Assembly: GCA_002176905.1 (NCBI GenBank)
Contig: MSYE01000182.1
Location: forward strand, 1 to 64,000
Direction of reading: 5' to 3'
Length of the DNA: 64,000 bases
Origin: a bacterium F11
Lineage (GTDB): Bacteria; Elusimicrobiota; Elusimicrobia; F11
Below the pieces are notes generated by a model that was not told where the DNA came from, made no database searches, and was given only the letters and a program-made list of their open reading frames with translations. Within the stretch, counting starts at the first letter, position 1. Each line of letters begins with the position of its first letter. The position numbers were made by a program, and so were the translations under genes. Below are positions 10,393 to 19,940 of the stretch, piece after piece.

Positions 10393-11862
10393 TTATTTAA
10401 CCAAAGGCGAGTGTTTTGATTTCTTTCTAGATCCGGCCTCTTTTCGGCCAGATTGTTTTGATTGGCGCGTCATGGGTATTTGAACCAGTCTCTCGGCTTC
10501 AGATAAGAGTTCATTAACAATAACGGCTGATTTCGCTTCCGAGTAGGTTCGAATAAGGGGTTCGGTACCACTGGGGCGCATCAATACCCAGGAGTCATCC
10601 TCCATGATAACTTTTACTCCGTCCAGTGGATTGATTTTCCGAATGACATGTTTGCCAAACTTCGAGCCAATATGGTTTGTTATTTTCTGTGTCCATAATT
10701 CTTTATCAATTGACTCTTTGAGTCGAAAATCCACTCTTTTAAAAATGGATTGACCATACTTTTCTTGCAATTGGTCGATAAGATCCGACAAGGATTTCTT
10801 GGTTTTACAAAGTGCTTCGAGTATCAATAACGAACATAACAATCCATCTCTTTCAGCTGACCAGAGGCCAACCCCATATCCCCCTGATTCTTCTCCACCG
10901 AACAAGACTTTTTTATCACGAATTTTACTGGCCACATGCTTAAATCCTACGGGAACTTCTTCGAAACCGAGCTTATGTTCTTTGGCAATTCGTTCAGGTA
11001 GATATCCCATCGAAACAGTTTGGATGATATCTCCTTTTAGTTTCCTGTTGACAATCAAATGTTCCATTAACAAAGGCATAACAAGATGAGGAGGCAAATA
11101 GCGTCCCTTGTTATCGATAACCCCAACACGGTCCCCATCCCCATCTAGGGCAAGTCCCACACCGGCCTTTTTTTGAATCATGACTTCTTTAAGAAATTTC
11201 AAATTCTTTTCTATTGGTTCCGGATTAATCCCCCCAAATAATGGATCGGATTCCTTCCTAATGAGATGGGTGATCTTGGAGCCAAATCCGTTCTCAAAAA
11301 TATTTCCTCCAGGACCATACATCGAATCCAACACGCAGGTTTCTTTGAGCTTTGAAAGAGATAATAAAGGAGTTAATTTTTTTAGCCATTTTAGATATCC
11401 CCCAACAAAATCGGTTCTTTTCCCAACCGAATCCCCCCATCTTGGCTCTGAGATATCTATCTGTTCTTCGATTTGACGGGTTAAGGATTCATCCACACTT
11501 CCCCCATGGGGCCCTTTTAACTTAAATCCGTTGAAAGGGGGTGGATTATGGCTGGCAGTGATCATGATGCCAATGGTGGCTTTTCGTGTTTTTACCTGAT
11601 ATGACAAAACCGGTGAAGTGATTGGTTGATCCGAAATTTCAACTCGGTAACCGTTCTCAACAGCAACCCTGGCAGCTGTTAAGGCAAAATCTTCCGATAA
11701 AAACCGATGGTCGTATCCAATTAAAATGAGCCTTGTCTTTGATTTTTGCCTCAAAACATCGCATGTGGCTTGGGCCACTCGCCTTACATTGTCATAGGTA
11801 AAACTTTCCCCCATGATAGAGCGCCATCCATCTGTACCGAATTTAATTTCGTTGTTCATCAT
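10393..11862 (-). CDS. Phosphoglucomutase/phosphomannomutase family protein
   Basis: Interconverts hexose 6-phosphate and hexose 1-phosphate, feeding nucleotide-sugar synthesis. The 489-residue protein has the four-domain family signatures: the phosphoserine loop ITASHNP (Ser104), the metal loop DGDGDR (240-245), the sugar-binding GGEESGGYG (~320) and the phosphate-binding RPSGTEP (~440). The last ~25 residues are a Lys/Arg/Ser tail not typical of the family. It lies 5 nt after a sugar-1-phosphate nucleotidyltransferase, so the pair could turn mannose-6-phosphate into GDP-mannose for the Gmd enzymes downstream. Specificity among glucose, mannose and glucosamine cannot be read from sequence. 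Confidence 0.9.
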   Translation of the reverse strand: MMNNEIKFGTDGWRSIMGESFTYDNVRRVAQATCDVLRQKSKTRLILIGYDHRFLSEDFALTAARVAVENGYRVEISDQPITSPVLSYQVKTRKATIGIMITASHNPPPFNGFKLKGPHGGSVDESLTRQIEEQIDISEPRWGDSVGKRTDFVGGYLKWLKKLTPLLSLSKLKETCVLDSMYGPGGNIFENGFGSKITHLIRKESDPLFGGINPEPIEKNLKFLKEVMIQKKAGVGLALDGDGDRVGVIDNKGRYLPPHLVMPLLMEHLIVNRKLKGDIIQTVSMGYLPERIAKEHKLGFEEVPVGFKHVASKIRDKKVLFGGEESGGYGVGLWSAERDGLLCSLLILEALCKTKKSLSDLIDQLQEKYGQSIFKRVDFRLKESIDKELWTQKITNHIGSKFGKHVIRKINPLDGVKVIMEDDSWVLMRPSGTEPLIRTYSEAKSAVIVNELLSEAERLVQIPMTRQSKQSGRKEAGSRKKSKHSPLVK

Positions 11863-11867
11863 TTTAT

Positions 11868-12938
11868 TTAAACCTTTGAAAATGGAGTCAAAATGGTTTC
11901 TTCCCCTAAAAAGGATCCTTCCTTAATTACCACACCAACACCTACTCTGCATTTTCGGCCTATCACCGTTTTCCGAATCTGTGCCCCCTTATCGATGCGA
12001 CAATGATCAAATATGACAGAGTCTTCAATTATACAATCATCATCAATCCGGACATTCTTTCCTACACAAACCGTCCCTTTCAACGACACATTGTTTCCAA
12101 TTTTGCTCTGATCACCGATAAGAGCGTAGCGTCCAAGCGAAACCGAACGTCCCAGCCATACACCTGATCCTTTTTGGATACCTCTTTTACGGAAAAATTC
12201 TCTCTGTGTCCAGTGATTCTTTAATCGAATCAACTCCAGATGGGCCCCCAGATAGGTTTGAGGCGTCCCGATATCATTCCAATATCCTTTCAAAAGATAT
12301 CCGTACATAGGGGTTCCCTTTTTGAGGTGTCCGGGAAACACTTCCCTTTCAACCGAGCAGGATCGCTTGGGAATTCCCTGTATAAGTGAAGAGTTAAAAA
12401 GATAAGCACCCGCGTTAATAAACCCTGGTTTTGATTGATTCGGTTTTTCCAGAAATTGCGTGATTTTTCCATTTCGATCAAATTTAACAAGACCAAAGTT
12501 TGTTACATTTTCTTTGTGCGTTAACGCTACACTGATATGAGATTTCTTTTTTTGATGAAAAGAAACAAATTTTGGTAGGTCCAAATTCAGAAAAATGTCA
12601 CCGTTAAGAACAGCGACGGGTTCGTTATCCCAACTCTTTCCTCTATTTCGCAATTTCTCATAAGCAAAACGAATGGCTCCACCTGTTCCAAGTGGTGTTT
12701 TTTCAATAGCCATAGAAACCCTCATCCCGCTTGGAACAAGTTTTTTCAAAGTGCGTTGCCACATATTGGCTTTGTATCCCAATGCAAAGACAACGTCTGT
12801 TACGCCGCCCTTCTTTAGAGCATCAAGTTGGTAGGATACAAAGGGACGATTAAAGATGGGCAAGAGAGGTTTTGGTTGATGAAGAGTAAGCGGCCTCAAT
12901 CGCGTCCCAAAACCACCCACCAAGATTATGGCCTTCAA
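11868..12938 (-). CDS. Sugar-1-phosphate nucleotidyltransferase with left-handed beta-helix
   Basis: Transfers NMP from an NTP to a sugar 1-phosphate. The N-terminal domain opens with the nucleotide-binding motif VGGFGTRLRP (residues 7-16) and contains VLNGDIFLNLDL for metal binding. Residues ~255-345 show hexapeptide-repeat periodicity (IGNNVSLKGTVCVG, IDDDCIIEDSV), typical of the left-handed helix in mannose-1-phosphate guanylyltransferases and glucose-1-phosphate enzymes. Its start overlaps the end of the upstream epimerase gene by 4 nt. The neighbouring mutase and the downstream Gmd/Fcl genes favour a GDP-mannose role, but this is inference. Confidence 0.88.
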   Translation of the reverse strand: MKAIILVGGFGTRLRPLTLHQPKPLLPIFNRPFVSYQLDALKKGGVTDVVFALGYKANMWQRTLKKLVPSGMRVSMAIEKTPLGTGGAIRFAYEKLRNRGKSWDNEPVAVLNGDIFLNLDLPKFVSFHQKKKSHISVALTHKENVTNFGLVKFDRNGKITQFLEKPNQSKPGFINAGAYLFNSSLIQGIPKRSCSVEREVFPGHLKKGTPMYGYLLKGYWNDIGTPQTYLGAHLELIRLKNHWTQREFFRKRGIQKGSGVWLGRSVSLGRYALIGDQSKIGNNVSLKGTVCVGKNVRIDDDCIIEDSVIFDHCRIDKGAQIRKTVIGRKCRVGVGVVIKEGSFLGEETILTPFSKV

Positions 12939-13873
12939 TTAAAATGTCCTTTTGAAGAACTCGTTGAAAAATATTGAATTGTTTTTTTAAGTCCCTCATT
13001 TAACTTAACCCTGGGAGCCCAGTTCAGCTTCTGTTTGGCTTTAACTATACTGACAAAACTTCTCTTTAGCTCTCCGGAGCGAGCCTTTTGATAAATGGGA
13101 GATTCTGAATATCCCACGATCCTTGCCATTCTCTGATAAAGGCCATAAACAGAGGTCTCAATTCCCGTTCCGATATTAAAAATACCATTGTGCCCTCTTC
13201 CCAGAGCCAAGCTATTGGCCCGGGCCACATCCTCGACAAACACAAAATCTCTCGTTTGTTTTCCTGATCCATAAATCTTTGATCGTTTTCGTTTAATGAG
13301 ATTCTTAGAAAAAATGGCCACAACACCAGCTTCACCATGAGGATCTTGGCGAGGACCATATACATTTCCATAACGAAAAATGGTGTATTTCATCCCATAT
13401 AAAGAAGAATAAGTTTCAATATACTTTTCACTGGCCAATTTGGACACGCCATAAGGAGATAGCGGACATTCTCGATCTCCTTCTTTGGCAGCCTTTTGAC
13501 AATCCCCATAAGCTGTCCCGCCAGAGGCCGAAAAAAGGACTTTCTTTACCTTCTTTTCTCTTGCTATCTCAAGAAGATTTAAAAGTCCCATTATATTGAT
13601 ACGGGCATCGTATTGGGGATCCGACACCGATCGCCTCACATCGATTTGAGCGGCATGGTGATTCAATACATCGATCTTTTTGTTTTTTAGAAATCTGACG
13701 AGGGAAGGACGATGACAAATATCCAGTTTTTTATAATCGGCCTTGGGATGGACATTTCTTTTGCATCCCGTCGATTCATCATCCACAACAAATACCCGAT
13801 GCCCCAATCGAATATATTCATCAACAACAGTTGACCCAATAAACCCGGCCCCCCCCGTCACAAGAATATTCAT
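12935..13873 (-). CDS. NAD-dependent epimerase/dehydratase (UDP-glucose 4-epimerase-like)
   Basis: Extended short-chain dehydrogenase acting on a nucleotide sugar. Visible: the NAD-binding TGGAGFIGS (6-14), the SASGG segment (~116-119), and the catalytic pair Tyr141/Lys145 in YGVSK. The sequence resembles bacterial GalE-type 4-epimerases of 310-330 residues. A run of eight G residues (13849-13856, plus-strand C) encodes the glycines of the NAD loop, and the frame is intact through it. It overlaps the nucleotidyltransferase gene by 4 nt and lies 1 nt past the phosphoglycosyl transferase. Confidence 0.88.
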   Translation of the reverse strand: MNILVTGGAGFIGSTVVDEYIRLGHRVFVVDDESTGCKRNVHPKADYKKLDICHRPSLVRFLKNKKIDVLNHHAAQIDVRRSVSDPQYDARINIMGLLNLLEIAREKKVKKVLFSASGGTAYGDCQKAAKEGDRECPLSPYGVSKLASEKYIETYSSLYGMKYTIFRYGNVYGPRQDPHGEAGVVAIFSKNLIKRKRSKIYGSGKQTRDFVFVEDVARANSLALGRGHNGIFNIGTGIETSVYGLYQRMARIVGYSESPIYQKARSGELKRSFVSIVKAKQKLNWAPRVKLNEGLKKTIQYFSTSSSKGHFN

Positions 13874-13874
13874 C

Positions 13875-15281
13875 TTAGTACGCCCCCTTTCCGATCATCA
13901 CAGCAGGGAATGTTCTTAACATAATTTTAATATCGAGTCCCGGAGACCAGTGTTCGATGTAAAAGATATCCAATTCGATCATCTCTTCGAAAGTCAATTC
14001 CGCTCGACCGCTGACTTGCCAGAGCCCCGTTATTCCGGGCAAAACATTAAGCCTCTTCCTTGCCCAGTCATTATAATTACTGGCTTCCCACAAAACCTGA
14101 GGCCTTGGCCCTACCAAGCTCATTTCCCCTCTCAAAACATTTAAGAATTGAGGAATTTCATCGATACTATAGCGCCTTAGAAAACGCCCAAGAGGAGTCA
14201 CCCTTGGATCATTTTTCATTTTAAAAACAGGACCACTTCGATCACTCAGATTTTTCAATTTCTCAAGAAGATCATCGGCATTTCGAACCATGGTCCGAAA
14301 TTTAAGAAACAGGAATGGCTTTGATCCATATCCCATCCTTGGGTGTTGATAAAAAATCGGTCCATCAGATTCCATCTTTATCAAAATGGCTATAAATGCC
14401 AATGGGATAAAGAAAATCCCCAAAAAGATACTGGTTAGCACAACGTCCATCAGTCTCTTCATAAAGAAGGCACTCCCATGAAGAGAAACAGGCTTCAACT
14501 GAAATGTTGGCACCCCCAAAGATTCATCAATTAAAACCTCGCCCATTCTTAGCTCAAGGATGTCCGGCAACAGCCGAAACTTAACCTTTCTTTCTTCACA
14601 AAAAGTGGCCAAAGAAATCACGTTAACATGACTAAAGTCCGGATTGGCAACGAGAACCTCCCTGATCCTGGAACGGGTGATTGTTGAGCGAATCTTGTCC
14701 AAATTTTTGTCACTCATACTCAATACAGCACGATCCCCTTCTTTCTCCAGGATATTCTTTAAGGTTTTAGAAAGGTAACCATTTCCAAGAATCAATACCC
14801 GCTGAGGTCTTCGGTTCTTGCGCACCCAAAAAAGGTAGGTAATTTTTAAAATTTCCCTATGAAAAAACACGAAAAACCAGGAAAGCCCCCCTCCCAAAAT
14901 AAAAACCAATCGTGAATAAGAGCTTTCCCTATACAAAAACATGGCTGACATCGATAGCATGGCACCAATGAAGCTTACACGGAAGAGGCGAATAAATTCA
15001 TCCAGGGCAGGGTAATTGATGCGACGGTAAGTTCCGAGTTGCATCAAAGATATAATCCATACAAGAAGAACCAACGGTCCGGCCTTCAAATAATCACTCA
15101 ATGGAGGAAATCCTTTTGTCACCGGGAAAAAGGTTACAACAGGGTCAAAATAAAACCGGATATAATAGGCAAGAAGGTATGCACCTGATACGGCCATCAT
15201 ATCTCCAACGCACACAAGAAATCGGTTCATCACCGATTTAAATTCTTTCCAGCCTGGAAGTCCGCGGTAATAGTCGCTCAT
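13875..15281 (-). CDS. Polyprenyl-phosphate sugar phosphotransferase (WbaP/WcaJ type)
   Basis: Starts a repeat unit by moving a sugar 1-phosphate from a nucleotide sugar onto undecaprenyl phosphate. The 468-residue protein has four N-terminal membrane segments within residues ~20-135, a Rossmann-like CoA_binding_3 region (~150-250), a membrane re-entrant helix (~272-295), and the catalytic Bac_transf domain with KFRTM, RRYSIDEIPQFLNVLRG, SLVGPRP and PGITGLWQVSGR. These are the hallmarks of polyisoprenylphosphate hexose-1-phosphate transferases. It sits 15 nt after a GT9 gene and before an epimerase that may supply the sugar. The sugar itself cannot be inferred. Confidence 0.93.
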   Translation of the reverse strand: MSDYYRGLPGWKEFKSVMNRFLVCVGDMMAVSGAYLLAYYIRFYFDPVVTFFPVTKGFPPLSDYLKAGPLVLLVWIISLMQLGTYRRINYPALDEFIRLFRVSFIGAMLSMSAMFLYRESSYSRLVFILGGGLSWFFVFFHREILKITYLFWVRKNRRPQRVLILGNGYLSKTLKNILEKEGDRAVLSMSDKNLDKIRSTITRSRIREVLVANPDFSHVNVISLATFCEERKVKFRLLPDILELRMGEVLIDESLGVPTFQLKPVSLHGSAFFMKRLMDVVLTSIFLGIFFIPLAFIAILIKMESDGPIFYQHPRMGYGSKPFLFLKFRTMVRNADDLLEKLKNLSDRSGPVFKMKNDPRVTPLGRFLRRYSIDEIPQFLNVLRGEMSLVGPRPQVLWEASNYNDWARKRLNVLPGITGLWQVSGRAELTFEEMIELDIFYIEHWSPGLDIKIMLRTFPAVMIGKGAY

Positions 15282-15296
15282 AAGGTGAGGGATTTT

Positions 15297-16427
15297 CTAG
15301 CAAATCTCCCCTTGATTGTCGATGAGAGATCGGACCGCTTTTTTCACTTGATCAAGGGGTATCTTTTTCATGCAGTCTTGATTTAATTGATGGTACTCAA
15401 ATCCGAGTTTTAACGAAGGGCACTGCGGACAAGGGCTTTGAATAACAACAGCATTTTTGTTCAATGGACCCCATATTTTGGGATCTGTCGGACCGTGCAA
15501 GGCAATTTGCTTCTTCTTAAAAGCAGCCGCCATATGCATAATCCCTGTGTTACCCGAAACGACAAGGTCCATCTCCATCACCAAGGACAAGGTGGCCTCC
15601 CAGGATAACCGTCCTCCAAAATCTATCACTTTTCGTCCCAATAGTTTTGAAAGTTGATCTGTTTTCCTTTGATCATCGGATCCTCCAGTCAAAAAGATTT
15701 TGCCCTGAAAGGTCTTCATCAACCAATGCCCAAGAAGGGCGTAATCAGACAAGGGCCACTCCCTCGGAAACCCATCCTTTCCACATCCGGGGTGAATCAG
15801 TATTTTTAAGTAATTCTTCTTTTTGAGATCTCCATTTCTGTTCATCTGGTGGCGGAGTTCTTCTTTTCCCCTTTCTGTTTCCCACAACTCCAACTCAGAA
15901 TGAACCTGGAGAGGATGCAGAAGGGAAAGAAGATGATAAAAGTCATAAATTTCGTGATCTTCGAACTTCTTTTCATGAACATGGGTAAACAACCCATCTC
16001 GATACTGACCTGGAGTCTTAAATCCAATTCGATAAGGAGCTTTTGTGAAAAAGGAGATAAACCCCGTTCCCCTTGACCATTGCTCCAAATCAACAACAAC
16101 ATCAAATTGCTCTTTTCTAAGATTTGTAATTAATTTAAAAATGGAAAAAGGACCCATTTTCGCCAGATTCCAGATTCGATCAATCCACGGAAAGGTTTGC
16201 GCAAGCGATTTATTAATGGGAGATACAAGCCAATGGATTTGGGCATCAGGAAATGCCTCACGAAGGGCCTTGATCACGGGTACCAATATAATGGTGTCTC
16301 CCATGGCTGCCAATTTAATTATTAATATCTTATTTGGCTTTGGAATCTCCCCCAATTTCCTTTCGGAAAAAAATCCCAAAAACCAAACCAATGGCACACC
16401 AACAGTAGCATCAACAAATCGTTTCAT
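15297..16427 (-). CDS. Glycosyltransferase family 9 (heptosyltransferase-like)
   Basis: GT-B enzyme of the ADP-heptose:LPS heptosyltransferase family, acting at the cytoplasmic face of the inner membrane. The N-terminal domain begins with ILIIKLAAMGDTIILVPV (about residues 34-51), the usual GT9 opening. The C-terminal domain contains LIHPGCG and SGNTGIMHMAAAF followed by ALHGPTDPKIWGP, the nucleotide-sugar-binding stretch of the family. The length of 376 residues is normal. Its ATG overlaps the stop of the upstream GT4 gene by 4 nt. The substrate could be heptose or another sugar. Confidence 0.88.
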   Translation of the reverse strand: MKRFVDATVGVPLVWFLGFFSERKLGEIPKPNKILIIKLAAMGDTIILVPVIKALREAFPDAQIHWLVSPINKSLAQTFPWIDRIWNLAKMGPFSIFKLITNLRKEQFDVVVDLEQWSRGTGFISFFTKAPYRIGFKTPGQYRDGLFTHVHEKKFEDHEIYDFYHLLSLLHPLQVHSELELWETERGKEELRHQMNRNGDLKKKNYLKILIHPGCGKDGFPREWPLSDYALLGHWLMKTFQGKIFLTGGSDDQRKTDQLSKLLGRKVIDFGGRLSWEATLSLVMEMDLVVSGNTGIMHMAAAFKKKQIALHGPTDPKIWGPLNKNAVVIQSPCPQCPSLKLGFEYHQLNQDCMKKIPLDQVKKAVRSLIDNQGEIC

Positions 16428-17512
16428 TTTGTCTTGTTTATATTCCTATCAACATCAACATAAACTTCCCAAAGTTTTTTTGTGAAGGAATCCCATGAAA
16501 ATCGTTTAACATTTTTGCTTCCTCTTTTCACAAGTTCCCTTCTCTTCCCTTCGTTTTCGAGGATCTCCCCCATCTTGCTCGCCATATCCTCGACAGAATT
16601 CGGATCAACATAAAGGACACTATCTCCGCACACCTCAGGCAGCGATCCCCGGTCGGAAGCCAAAACGGGCGTCTCGCAGGCCATCGCCTCCAATGGAGGC
16701 AAACCGAATCCTTCATAAAAAGATGGAAATACAAAGCCCACTGATCCTGAATAAAGCGCCGCGAGATGACTCTCCCTTACAACTCCCAAATATCGAATCC
16801 CTTTTGAAAAATCACTTGGATTTCTTTTTAAACTATTTTTTCCTGCCAAGACCAAAGGAGGAAGATCGCCTTTTTTCTTTTCATAAAGCATTGAGTAAGC
16901 TTTAAGGAGACCTTCCGTATTTTTGCTTGGCCTTAAATTTCCCAGATAGAAAAAATATCCCTTCTTGAGGTTATATATATTAAGAATTTCACTGATGGCT
17001 CCAGAAGAAGGCCGTCGGATATTGCGTGTCACACCAAGGTGAAGCACCCGAATCTTACTTTCCGATTTTGGGAAAAAACGGACCAGATCTTTCTTCGTGT
17101 TTTCTGAACAGACAACAATACGATGAGCTTGATTGGCTATTTTCTTCAAGAGGATATGTGAGTATATCTTTGAGAATGGTTTTGTGGAAAATTGGGGATA
17201 GAGATAATGCGTTAGGTCGAATACTGTTACTACCAAAGGTCCTCCATAAAAAAAGGGAATATCATAATGGGGCATATGGAAGAAAGAAAAAGGTTCTTTC
17301 TTTAAAATTTGAGGGTAGAACAAATGTTGTTTAAGCGAATATATTGAATAGGGTACCGTTACAGTCGAACATGGATAGGGATTTGACCAATTGGGAGGGG
17401 CCAAAAGGACCAATTGTCTCAACTGGGATTCATCAAGATGATTCAAAAATTCCCGGATGGTTGTCCCAATCCCAGAACTCTCAATCATTCTTACATCTAG
17501 TCCAATTTTCAT
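16424..17512 (-). CDS. Glycosyltransferase family 4
   Basis: Retaining GT-B glycosyltransferase of 362 residues. The C-terminal domain has YLGNLRPSKNTEGLLKAY and the E-x7-E motif EGFGLPPLE (about residues 260-270), which binds the nucleotide-sugar donor. The N-terminal half has the opening MKIGLDVRMIESSGIGTTIR, a Gly-rich start common in mannosyl- and rhamnosyltransferases of this family. It resembles its neighbour at 17523-18641, suggesting the two add successive sugars. Donor and linkage are not predictable. Confidence 0.9.
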   Translation of the reverse strand: MKIGLDVRMIESSGIGTTIREFLNHLDESQLRQLVLLAPPNWSNPYPCSTVTVPYSIYSLKQHLFYPQILKKEPFSFFHMPHYDIPFFYGGPLVVTVFDLTHYLYPQFSTKPFSKIYSHILLKKIANQAHRIVVCSENTKKDLVRFFPKSESKIRVLHLGVTRNIRRPSSGAISEILNIYNLKKGYFFYLGNLRPSKNTEGLLKAYSMLYEKKKGDLPPLVLAGKNSLKRNPSDFSKGIRYLGVVRESHLAALYSGSVGFVFPSFYEGFGLPPLEAMACETPVLASDRGSLPEVCGDSVLYVDPNSVEDMASKMGEILENEGKRRELVKRGSKNVKRFSWDSFTKKLWEVYVDVDRNINKTK

Positions 17513-17522
17513 AAAGTTCGAT

Positions 17523-18641
17523 TCAATCCTCGTGCCAAACCCTCGAAAAGATATCTTTCATTTGTTGCCCTGTTTTCTCCCATGAGAATTTTCGAGATTG
17601 GACCAATCCTTTTTCGATCATATCCCTCCTGACGTGAGAATTTGTTAACACATTCAATATTTTACTTGCCATATCATCAATATCCAAAGGATCGACAAGA
17701 AGAGCAGCGCTCCCCACCACCTCTGGTATGGAGGATGATTTTGAAGCAACGACAGCAAGCCCACAGGACATAGCCTCAAGAGGAGGCAAACCAAAACCCT
17801 CATAAAGAGAAGGAAAGAAAAAAAGATCAGCAGCAGAATAAATATCAGGAAGAAACTCATCTGGAACATATCCCAGAAAATGGATTCTATCCCTTACAGA
17901 ACTATTTTGTAATTCCTTCAAAGCTTCCTTATCCTTCCATCCTTTAGGACCAACCACAACCAAGCTATGCGGTATCTTAGAAGCAACAGAAGCAAAAGCC
18001 TGAAAGGCCCGGATCATATTTTTCCGTGGCTCAAATGTACCCACCGTTAATATAAAGGGACCTGACAAGGACCGAAACGCTTGGATATTGTTTCTGGCAT
18101 CAACTCTGTTACGAGGAGAAAATTGGTTCCCTTTTGCCAAGTGAACAACTTCCATTATTTCTTTCTTAGGCTTTAAATATTTCTTGAGGTCATTCATTGT
18201 TGAGTGAGAATCGGCAACAATGGCATCAGCCCGTGCGACAGACGGGGGCACAATCAATTTGTTAATGAAATATATTGAGGTTCTCATAGTATCGGGAACC
18301 GCAAAATGGACCATATCATGAATTGTCAGAACTGTTTTGACCTTTTTTGGTGCTCGTATGGGAAGCACGTGTTGGGTTCCCCAAAAAATATCAATTTTGT
18401 CTCGCCTCAACCAAAAAGGAAGCTCAACCTGCATCCAAAGGCTACCAGGACGAGTGAAACCTTCCACTTTTTTCTTCCAACGTTCCGAAGGTAGCGAGCA
18501 ATCAAATTCCCGATGAGAGTAGAGCACATACTCATTCTCTCTATCCATTTTACCCAGTTGTTCAACAACGTTTCTCACATGGGCAGTGATACCATTGGTA
18601 TGGTTAAATGAAAGTGGTCGGCTATCTATTCCAATTCTCAT
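17523..18641 (-). CDS. Glycosyltransferase family 4
   Basis: GT-B enzyme of 372 residues, a relative of the preceding gene. It begins MRIGIDSRPLSFNHTNGI, has TVGTFEPRKNMIRAFQAF in the middle and the donor-binding E-x7-E motif EGFGLPPLEAMSCG (~280-293). The ADAIVADSHS stretch (~147) fits the inter-domain region of the family. It lies 10 nt before the next GT4 and 27 nt after the flippase in a continuous minus-strand run. The family is secure; donor and acceptor are unknown. Confidence 0.9.
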   Translation of the reverse strand: MRIGIDSRPLSFNHTNGITAHVRNVVEQLGKMDRENEYVLYSHREFDCSLPSERWKKKVEGFTRPGSLWMQVELPFWLRRDKIDIFWGTQHVLPIRAPKKVKTVLTIHDMVHFAVPDTMRTSIYFINKLIVPPSVARADAIVADSHSTMNDLKKYLKPKKEIMEVVHLAKGNQFSPRNRVDARNNIQAFRSLSGPFILTVGTFEPRKNMIRAFQAFASVASKIPHSLVVVGPKGWKDKEALKELQNSSVRDRIHFLGYVPDEFLPDIYSAADLFFFPSLYEGFGLPPLEAMSCGLAVVASKSSSIPEVVGSAALLVDPLDIDDMASKILNVLTNSHVRRDMIEKGLVQSRKFSWEKTGQQMKDIFSRVWHED

Positions 18642-18668
18642 TCAAACTCTTCTCATAATAATTTTTAC

Positions 18669-19940
18669 TCACAATGGCTCAATTGAAGCATAAACTTTTT
18701 CAATACGATGCTTCTTCCAATGGTTAACCAGAAAAATAGAAGTAAGACCAAACAAAATCAATTCAATCAGAAAAAGCCCAATGGCAGCCCCGTTGGAACC
18801 ATACCGAGGAATCAAAACCAAAAACAACAACAGCCCCAACACAAATGCAACAACCTCATGAAGAGCATGTCTTTTCTGATGATTGATAACAACCATAAGA
18901 TGGGTAAAGAAATAATTTATAAAGACCATAAAACCAGCCAAAGAGAACAATCTGAGCACAACAATTGAATTCACAAATCTCTCACCGAAAAGGAGCTGGA
19001 TGATCCATGGACTAAAAAGAAAAATGAATAAACTCCACATCAATCCAAGAGAACCCATCAACGCCAATATTCTCTTAAAATCCGATTCAAATTTATGGTT
19101 TTTGTTGTAAAAGACTTCCGATAGATGGGGGACACCAATACTCATAATGGCCCAGGGAATAAGATAGGTCATTTCAAATATTCTGAATGCAGCTGAGTAT
19201 TCCCCCACAACACGCGCGTTCCAAAACCACAATATGAGGATGGCACCCATTCGAATATACCAAGTCCCAAAAATACCTCCGATGGCATTGGGGAATGATA
19301 CCCTAAGAATTCTTTTCCACTCTTTTACCGGCATAGAAAAGGACAACCTCATTCCCGATATTTGAAACAATCTCACGAACGCTCCGATACCACCCAAGAA
19401 GGAGGCAACCCCCAAAGCAACCAAAACCATTTTCAGGCTTGGAAAAAAGATCAATGTTAACCCGACAATGGTAACGACGCATCCTCGGTGAACCAACATA
19501 AGATGACGAGCCATATCCATCCGACCGAGGCCGTTACAAACAACTTGGTTAAAATCCAGGGAGGCATTCCCCAACATCCATAGAAGCGCAAAAATCAGAA
19601 CCCAGGGTATTCTGCCTTTCCATAAAGCAAAGGATATCGGAATAAAAAGAAAGAAAACCAAAACCATCAGAATCATCTTTAACTGCCAATAATTAAACCA
19701 CAAATCTTTTTTCTTGTTTCGATTGGCTCCCAATTCCTTGACAAGTTGCAGGTTCAATCCGAGATCGGTAAACACATAAAACATCATGGCCAATGACGTC
19801 GCATAATTATAAATCCCAAATTCTTGAATCGACAATACACGGGCGATACAGATGGTCAGAACAAGAAAAGTTCCCCTCGAGAAAACATCAAGCGAGAACC
19901 TCCATATCATTTGGGAGATGAAATTAGGCAATCTTAGCAC
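18669..19940 (-). CDS. Wzx-like polysaccharide flippase
   Basis: Integral membrane protein of the MATE/MVF superfamily that would move the undecaprenyl-linked repeat unit to the periplasmic face. The 423 residues hold about twelve hydrophobic segments. The N-terminal LSIQEFGIYNYATSLAMM and the cytoplasmic Lys/Arg positions match the RfbX/PST family, whose members open with E-F-G-x-Y/F. It overlaps the end of the upstream Wzy-like gene by 17 nt. Flippase, Wzy-like protein, phosphoglycosyl transferase and glycosyltransferases together imply a Wzx/Wzy-type pathway. Confidence 0.88.
   Translation of the reverse strand: MLRLPNFISQMIWRFSLDVFSRGTFLVLTICIARVLSIQEFGIYNYATSLAMMFYVFTDLGLNLQLVKELGANRNKKKDLWFNYWQLKMILMVLVFFLFIPISFALWKGRIPWVLIFALLWMLGNASLDFNQVVCNGLGRMDMARHLMLVHRGCVVTIVGLTLIFFPSLKMVLVALGVASFLGGIGAFVRLFQISGMRLSFSMPVKEWKRILRVSFPNAIGGIFGTWYIRMGAILILWFWNARVVGEYSAAFRIFEMTYLIPWAIMSIGVPHLSEVFYNKNHKFESDFKRILALMGSLGLMWSLFIFLFSPWIIQLLFGERFVNSIVVLRLFSLAGFMVFINYFFTHLMVVINHQKRHALHEVVAFVLGLLLFLVLIPRYGSNGAAIGLFLIELILFGLTSIFLVNHWKKHRIEKVYASIEPL

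Noticed and set aside
10368..10393. Hairpin ACGTATTT/AAATACGT at the end of the mutase gene as a terminator or SAM riboswitch
   Set aside because: The 8-bp stem has no T run after it and the metK leader shows none of the conserved SAM riboswitch core that I could find.
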